NCBI GenBank assembly: GCA_905194315.1
Contig: CAJJRX010000019.1
Span: 1 to 43,102 of the forward strand
Length of the DNA stretch: 43,102 bases
Source of the DNA: an uncultured Sutterella sp.
Lineage (GTDB): Bacteria; Pseudomonadota; Gammaproteobacteria; Burkholderiales; Burkholderiaceae_F
Reading direction: 5' to 3'
Part shown: piece after piece, positions 40,114 to 43,102 of the stretch
How the letters are laid out: each line of letters opens with the position of its first letter
How positions within the stretch are numbered: position 1 is the first letter of the stretch
Notes under the pieces: generated by a model
Told to the model about the DNA's origin: nothing
The model's input: the letters and a program-made list of their open reading frames with translations, nothing else
Database searches by the model: none
Made by a program: the position numbers and the translations under genes

Positions 40114-40812
40114 ATGAGTGACACCAGACCAACCATTCTCGTAGTTGACGATGAGCGCAGACTGAACCAGCTCATCGCCACCAACCTCATGCTTGAAGGC
40201 TACCGGGTGTACTCCTGCTACTGCGGGGCCGAAGCACTCAGTGAGATGGCCAGAATCAGACCCGATCTGGTGATTCTTGACATCATGATGCCGGACGTTG
40301 ACGGACTGGAGGTTCTACGGCAGATCCGCCTGAGCTCCAACGTTGCCGTCATCATGCTCACAGCACGGTCGAGAACCGAAGAAAAAGTCAAGGGACTGCA
40401 GTTCGGGGCGGATGATTACCTCGCGAAACCTTTCTCCTTCAGTGAACTGCTGGCCAGAATTGCCGCCATTCTGCGCAGAGCCTCAAGCGGCAGTGAACAC
40501 CTTCCTGTTGAGAAAACCATTGCCTCGGCAACGGTACTCTGCGATCTGAGCAAACATCAGGTGACAGTTCAGGGAACACCTGTGCCTCTGGCCAATCTTG
40601 AATTCAAACTGCTCTCGGAATTTATGCGCGCCGAAGGACGGGTGTTAACCCATGATTACCTCATCTCGGTGGCCTGGCCCTCCAACGAAGGAGATATCAC
40701 CACGCTGAGAGTCGCAGTCGGTAAACTGCGCACCAGACTCAAGGCGATCAGCGGACGCGACTATATTGAGACCATTCACAAACTCGGCTATAAATTCTCT
40801 GATCCGGAGTGA
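40114..40812 (+). CDS. OmpR-family response regulator
   Basis: A 232-residue regulator beginning two bases after the kinase stop. The receiver has D12-D13, phospho-acceptor D56 (LVILDIMMP), T83 and K105 (LAKPFSF). The winged-helix domain (about 130-228) includes NLEFKLLSEFMRAEGRVLTHDYL and LRVAVGKLRTRLK. It resembles the regulator at 8661-9389 in layout. Three CTTTA-type repeats at 10-11-bp periodicity lie 60-100 bases downstream, ahead of cytochrome 3, and are its probable targets. Confidence 0.92.
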   Translation: MSDTRPTILVVDDERRLNQLIATNLMLEGYRVYSCYCGAEALSEMARIRPDLVILDIMMPDVDGLEVLRQIRLSSNVAVIMLTARSRTEEKVKGLQFGADDYLAKPFSFSELLARIAAILRRASSGSEHLPVEKTIASATVLCDLSKHQVTVQGTPVPLANLEFKLLSEFMRAEGRVLTHDYLISVAWPSNEGDITTLRVAVGKLRTRLKAISGRDYIETIHKLGYKFSDPE

Positions 40813-40829
40813 TACCGCTCTCCCGGGCT

Positions 40830-40860
40830 ACTCCTTTTGACGTCTGTCAAAGGCAGGAGT
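40830..40860 (+). terminator. Possible weak terminator after the response regulator
   Basis: CCTTTTGAC (40833-40841) and GTCAAAGG (40846-40853) form a stem with one bulged T; flanking ACTCC and GGAGT extend it. The following sequence is only loosely T-rich, so read-through is likely. Confidence 0.4.
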
Positions 40861-40874
40861 GCAGTTTATCTTTT

Positions 40875-40912
40875 CTTTAGGTTTCTGATTCCGTCCTTTA
40901 CGTTTTCTTTAG
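40875..40912 (+). promoter_or_regulatory. CTTTA(G/C)-type direct repeats, probable response-regulator sites
   Basis: CTTTAGGTTT (from 40875), CTTTACGTTT (from 40896) and CTTTAGCTTT (from 40907) are spaced 21 and 11 bp, that is two turns and one turn. This suits tandem OmpR-type dimers upstream of cytochrome 3 and flavoprotein 4. Confidence 0.5.
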
Positions 40913-40930
40913 CTTTGCTCACTACCCTTT

Positions 40931-40970
40931 CTCCTGAAAGCCCCCCAGATTGCTTTCACACTTTCAGGAG
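40931..40970 (+). promoter_or_regulatory. Inverted repeat covering the cytochrome 3 ribosome site
   Basis: CTCCTGAAAG (40931-40940) and CTTTCAGGAG (40961-40970) are perfectly complementary over 10 bp. The second arm contains the Shine-Dalgarno CAGGAG of the cytochrome gene, so the hairpin would block translation if transcribed. Confidence 0.55.
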
Positions 40971-40976
40971 AAAATG

Positions 40977-41348
40977 ATGAATAAAACCATAGCTGCCATC
41001 TTCGCAGCGTCCTGCCTTCTTTTAGGCTCGGCCCCGAGTTTTTCTGCCACCGATGTCATGCTCAAGCACAAAGACGTCGCGTGCGCAACCTGTCACGGAA
41101 CGGATAAACCCGCCCAAGCAGCTGACCAGTCGGCCTGCATCAAGTGCCACGGTCAGTTCAAGGGTAAAGTCGTTCCCAATGCCGACTACAACCCTGACCG
41201 TAATCCCCGCCGTCCCGTGATTGAAGTCAATCCGCATGACTCGCACCTTGGTGACGTGCGCTGCACGCTGTGCCACCGTGAACACACCAAGAGTCCTGAG
41301 GCTGCCTGCGTCCAGTGCCACAAGAACTTCCGTCTCAACACCAAGTAA
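40977..41348 (+). CDS. Periplasmic tetrahaem cytochrome c 3
   Basis: A 123-residue secreted cytochrome with a Sec signal (to about residue 23, SFSATD) and four CXXCH motifs: CATCH, CIKCH, CTLCH and CVQCH. It shares VNPHD and CXXCHREHTKS with cytochrome 2, showing a common origin. Of two adjacent ATGs, 40977 is preferred because it lies six bases from CAGGAG; 40974 is only three bases away. It is followed after 18 bases by flavoprotein 4, its presumed electron acceptor. Confidence 0.92.
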   Translation: MNKTIAAIFAASCLLLGSAPSFSATDVMLKHKDVACATCHGTDKPAQAADQSACIKCHGQFKGKVVPNADYNPDRNPRRPVIEVNPHDSHLGDVRCTLCHREHTKSPEAACVQCHKNFRLNTK

Positions 41349-41366
41349 TTTTTAGGGGAACACAAA

Positions 41367-42959
41367 ATGACTCATGGGAAGAAATTCGCCCTCTCCGGGC
41401 TTGCCGTGGCCTGCTCTTTCGCCCTTATCGGCAATCTTCAGGCAAAAGAAATCAAATACGATGCTGACGTCGCGATTGTTGGCGGCGGTACTGCCGGCAT
41501 GGTGGCTGCAGCCTTTGCTGCGGAAAACGGTCTCAAGCCGGTTCTGATTGAAAAGCTGCCCGGTGTCGGCGGCAACCTGATGATGCTCGAAATTACATTC
41601 GGTCAGCGTACAAAGTTCACTGATGCCGACAACGTCTACTATCCGGCTCCTGAGCTGATCGCTGATTATCTCAAGTACAGCCACTACATGGTCAATCCGG
41701 TGATGGTCAAGCGCTTTATTGAACGCTCGGGTCAGAACATCCAGTGGCTCACCAACCGCGGTGTCGAAATCGTCAGCAACACTGCCACCGAAGTCAACGG
41801 ACGCCGTGTCGGTCATGTTTATAAGTATGTGTTTCCGCATCGCAACATGATTGAAGCCATGCGCAAGATCATCCTGGAAAACGGCGGGAAAATCATTGTC
41901 GAAACCCGTGCCGACAAGCTCTTTCAGGATAAGTCCGGCCGTGTGGTCGGTGTGCACGGTAAGGACTACAAGGATGATGACATCATCGTCAACGCCAAGG
42001 CCGGTGTGATTCTGGCTGCCGGCGGCTATGGTGCCAATCCCAAACTGCTCAAGCTCCTCAATCCGGATATGCCCGCCGATACGCAGACTGCCGGTCTGAA
42101 AACCAATACCGGTGACGGTATTCAGATGGGTATGGATATCGGGGCGCAGACTGCCGGCGGCGAGACCTTCATTTCCGAAGGCGCCCTGCCCTGGCAGGTT
42201 GACTACCGCGACATGATCGCCCAGAAGACCTGGATTGCTGCAAATGTGCTCAACAAAGGACCGAGTCTGCAGCTCAACAAAAACGGCAAACGCTTTTTCA
42301 ATGAAGGTCTTGGCGGTGACTACTCCGTTTCCGGCAATGCCATGCGTGTGAACGGCAACTACCTCTACACGCTCATTGATGACAATGAGAAAAAGGACAT
42401 TGAGTCCGGTTCCGGCGCCGTATTCGGGTACTTCGGCCATGCGCTGCCCGGCGACAAGATGACCGGCCTGAGCAATCTCTTCTCCGGTAAAGGTCATATG
42501 GCCAAGGTTGCCTTTGTGGGCAATACGGTTGAGGAAGTGGCCAAGAAAGCCGGTCTGGATCCCAAGGTCGTCCGCGAAACCGTGGATCGCTACAACAAAA
42601 TGTGTGAAGAAGGTGTCGATAGCGACTTCAACAAAGATCCCCGTTATCTTCGCCCTGTCAAGCAGGGTCCCTTCTATATCGTGAAGGGACAGCACACCAT
42701 CTGTGACACCGCCGGTGGTCTGCTTGTCAATGAAGACGCCCAGGTTATCAACACCAGCGGCGACCCGATTCCGGGTCTGTACGCCTCCGGCGCCATGGCT
42801 GGCGGCAAGTACGGTCCTTCCTACGTCTACAACATTGCCGTCGGTTACGCTTCCGCCACAGCCATGATGGGCGGTACCTTTGCCGTTCAGCACATGGCAA
42901 AGGAAGCACTGGGCAAGACCATTGTCTACTCGCCTGACTTACCGAAGCCGGCAAAGTAA
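41367..42959 (+). CDS. Secreted FAD-dependent flavoprotein 4 lacking fumarate-reductase catalytic residues
   Basis: A 530-residue FAD_binding_2 protein with a Sec signal (MTHGKKFALSGLAVA to NLQAKE, about residue 28), not a Tat motif as in flavoproteins 1-3. The FAD fold is VGGGTAGM near residue 38 and GKRFFNEG near residue 309 is conserved. The substrate-site residues have gone: the HHTMGG position reads CDTAGG (D447), the GANRLGG position reads GPSYVYN (Y486 for arginine), and the arginine after NE is missing (GLGGDY). It may act on a non-carboxylate substrate, work as a dehydrogenase, or use other residues as proton donor. TTTTTAGGGG upstream gives a modest ribosome site. A strong terminator closes the unit. 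Confidence 0.87.
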   Translation: MTHGKKFALSGLAVACSFALIGNLQAKEIKYDADVAIVGGGTAGMVAAAFAAENGLKPVLIEKLPGVGGNLMMLEITFGQRTKFTDADNVYYPAPELIADYLKYSHYMVNPVMVKRFIERSGQNIQWLTNRGVEIVSNTATEVNGRRVGHVYKYVFPHRNMIEAMRKIILENGGKIIVETRADKLFQDKSGRVVGVHGKDYKDDDIIVNAKAGVILAAGGYGANPKLLKLLNPDMPADTQTAGLKTNTGDGIQMGMDIGAQTAGGETFISEGALPWQVDYRDMIAQKTWIAANVLNKGPSLQLNKNGKRFFNEGLGGDYSVSGNAMRVNGNYLYTLIDDNEKKDIESGSGAVFGYFGHALPGDKMTGLSNLFSGKGHMAKVAFVGNTVEEVAKKAGLDPKVVRETVDRYNKMCEEGVDSDFNKDPRYLRPVKQGPFYIVKGQHTICDTAGGLLVNEDAQVINTSGDPIPGLYASGAMAGGKYGPSYVYNIAVGYASATAMMGGTFAVQHMAKEALGKTIVYSPDLPKPAK

Positions 42960-42993
42960 AGTTCCACAAGAGTCTCCTGTGGTCTGAGGGAAA

Positions 42994-43035
42994 GGGAGGG
43001 ATGCCGGGCAACCGGCATCCCTCCCGTCCTTTTTT
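42994..43035 (+). terminator. Terminator of the cytochrome 3-flavoprotein 4 unit
   Basis: GGGAGGGATGCCGG (42994-43007) pairs perfectly over 14 bp with CCGGCATCCCTCCC (43012-43025) around a GCAA loop, followed by GTCCTTTTTT. Confidence 0.93.
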
Positions 43036-43051
43036 CACAGAAGCGCTTGAA

Positions 43052-43102
43052 CTGGTATGGAAATCTTGGACACCTCTTGGAGAAAAAGTATGACCATACC
43101 AG
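43052..43102 (+). other. Inverted repeat and possible gene start at the window edge
   Basis: CTGGTATGG (43052-43060) and CCATACCAG (43094-43102) are a perfect 9-bp inverted repeat. TTGGAG (43077-43082) followed by ATG at 43090 may open a coding region that continues beyond the window. An insertion-sequence end is possible but cannot be judged from 13 coding bases. Confidence 0.3.

Overview
The window reads as a chromosomal segment of an anaerobic or microaerophilic Gram-negative proteobacterium. A Neisseria/Burkholderia-type porin, Tat-exported respiratory flavoproteins, many small multihaem c-type cytochromes and a Campylobacter-like NapA together suggest a gut betaproteobacterium of the Sutterellaceae (Sutterella and relatives). 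This taxonomic call is an inference from gene content. I see no tRNA, rRNA, CRISPR array or complete mobile element.

Layout. 1-2640: a secreted His-rich protein (-), then a lysine riboswitch with a transcription attenuator in front of an APC amino-acid permease. 2868-11570: first respiratory block, with porin, exported flavoprotein and tetrahaem cytochrome on the minus strand, a divergent histidine kinase/response regulator pair, and a second flavoprotein plus tetrahaem cytochrome on the plus strand. 11571-16757: leuABCD behind a clear sigma70 promoter with repeated TTTTTGCAA sites. 16778-17596: a MetQ-like binding protein. 17792-24273 (-): a complete phosphate regulon, pstSCAB-phoU-phoB-phoR, with a Pho box. 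24327-27520: a MocR-type regulator that has lost its PLP lysine, divergent from an NrfA-like pentahaem cytochrome with altered active-site residues. 27605-30407: a PNPOx-fold flavoprotein, a DUF2238-like membrane protein, a Dps-like ferritin and a left-handed beta-helix acyltransferase-like protein. 30668-33879: napAB alone. 34044-35896: ilvD behind an attenuator and carrying a one-base frameshift in a C6 tract. 36037-43035: second respiratory block, with flavoprotein, histidine kinase, response regulator, tetrahaem cytochrome and flavoprotein.

How it works together. The two respiratory blocks share one design: exported FAD_binding_2 flavoproteins without a fused haem domain, separately encoded tetrahaem cytochromes c, and a Cache-type sensor kinase with an OmpR-type regulator. 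By analogy with flavocytochrome c3 and urocanate reductase, electrons would pass from the quinone pool through an unlinked quinol dehydrogenase to the tetrahaem cytochrome and then to the flavoprotein, which reduces an organic electron acceptor in the periplasm. The four flavoproteins keep different subsets of the fumarate-reductase catalytic residues, so they probably use different acceptors. With napAB and the NrfA-like cytochrome nearby, the window is a cluster of periplasmic terminal reductases interleaved with leucine/isoleucine/valine biosynthesis and phosphate uptake.

The most noteworthy items are the reductase-sensor modules with 11-bp direct repeats in front of their targets, the degenerate MocR/NrfA-like pair, the complete lysine riboswitch, and the ilvD frameshift behind an attenuator.
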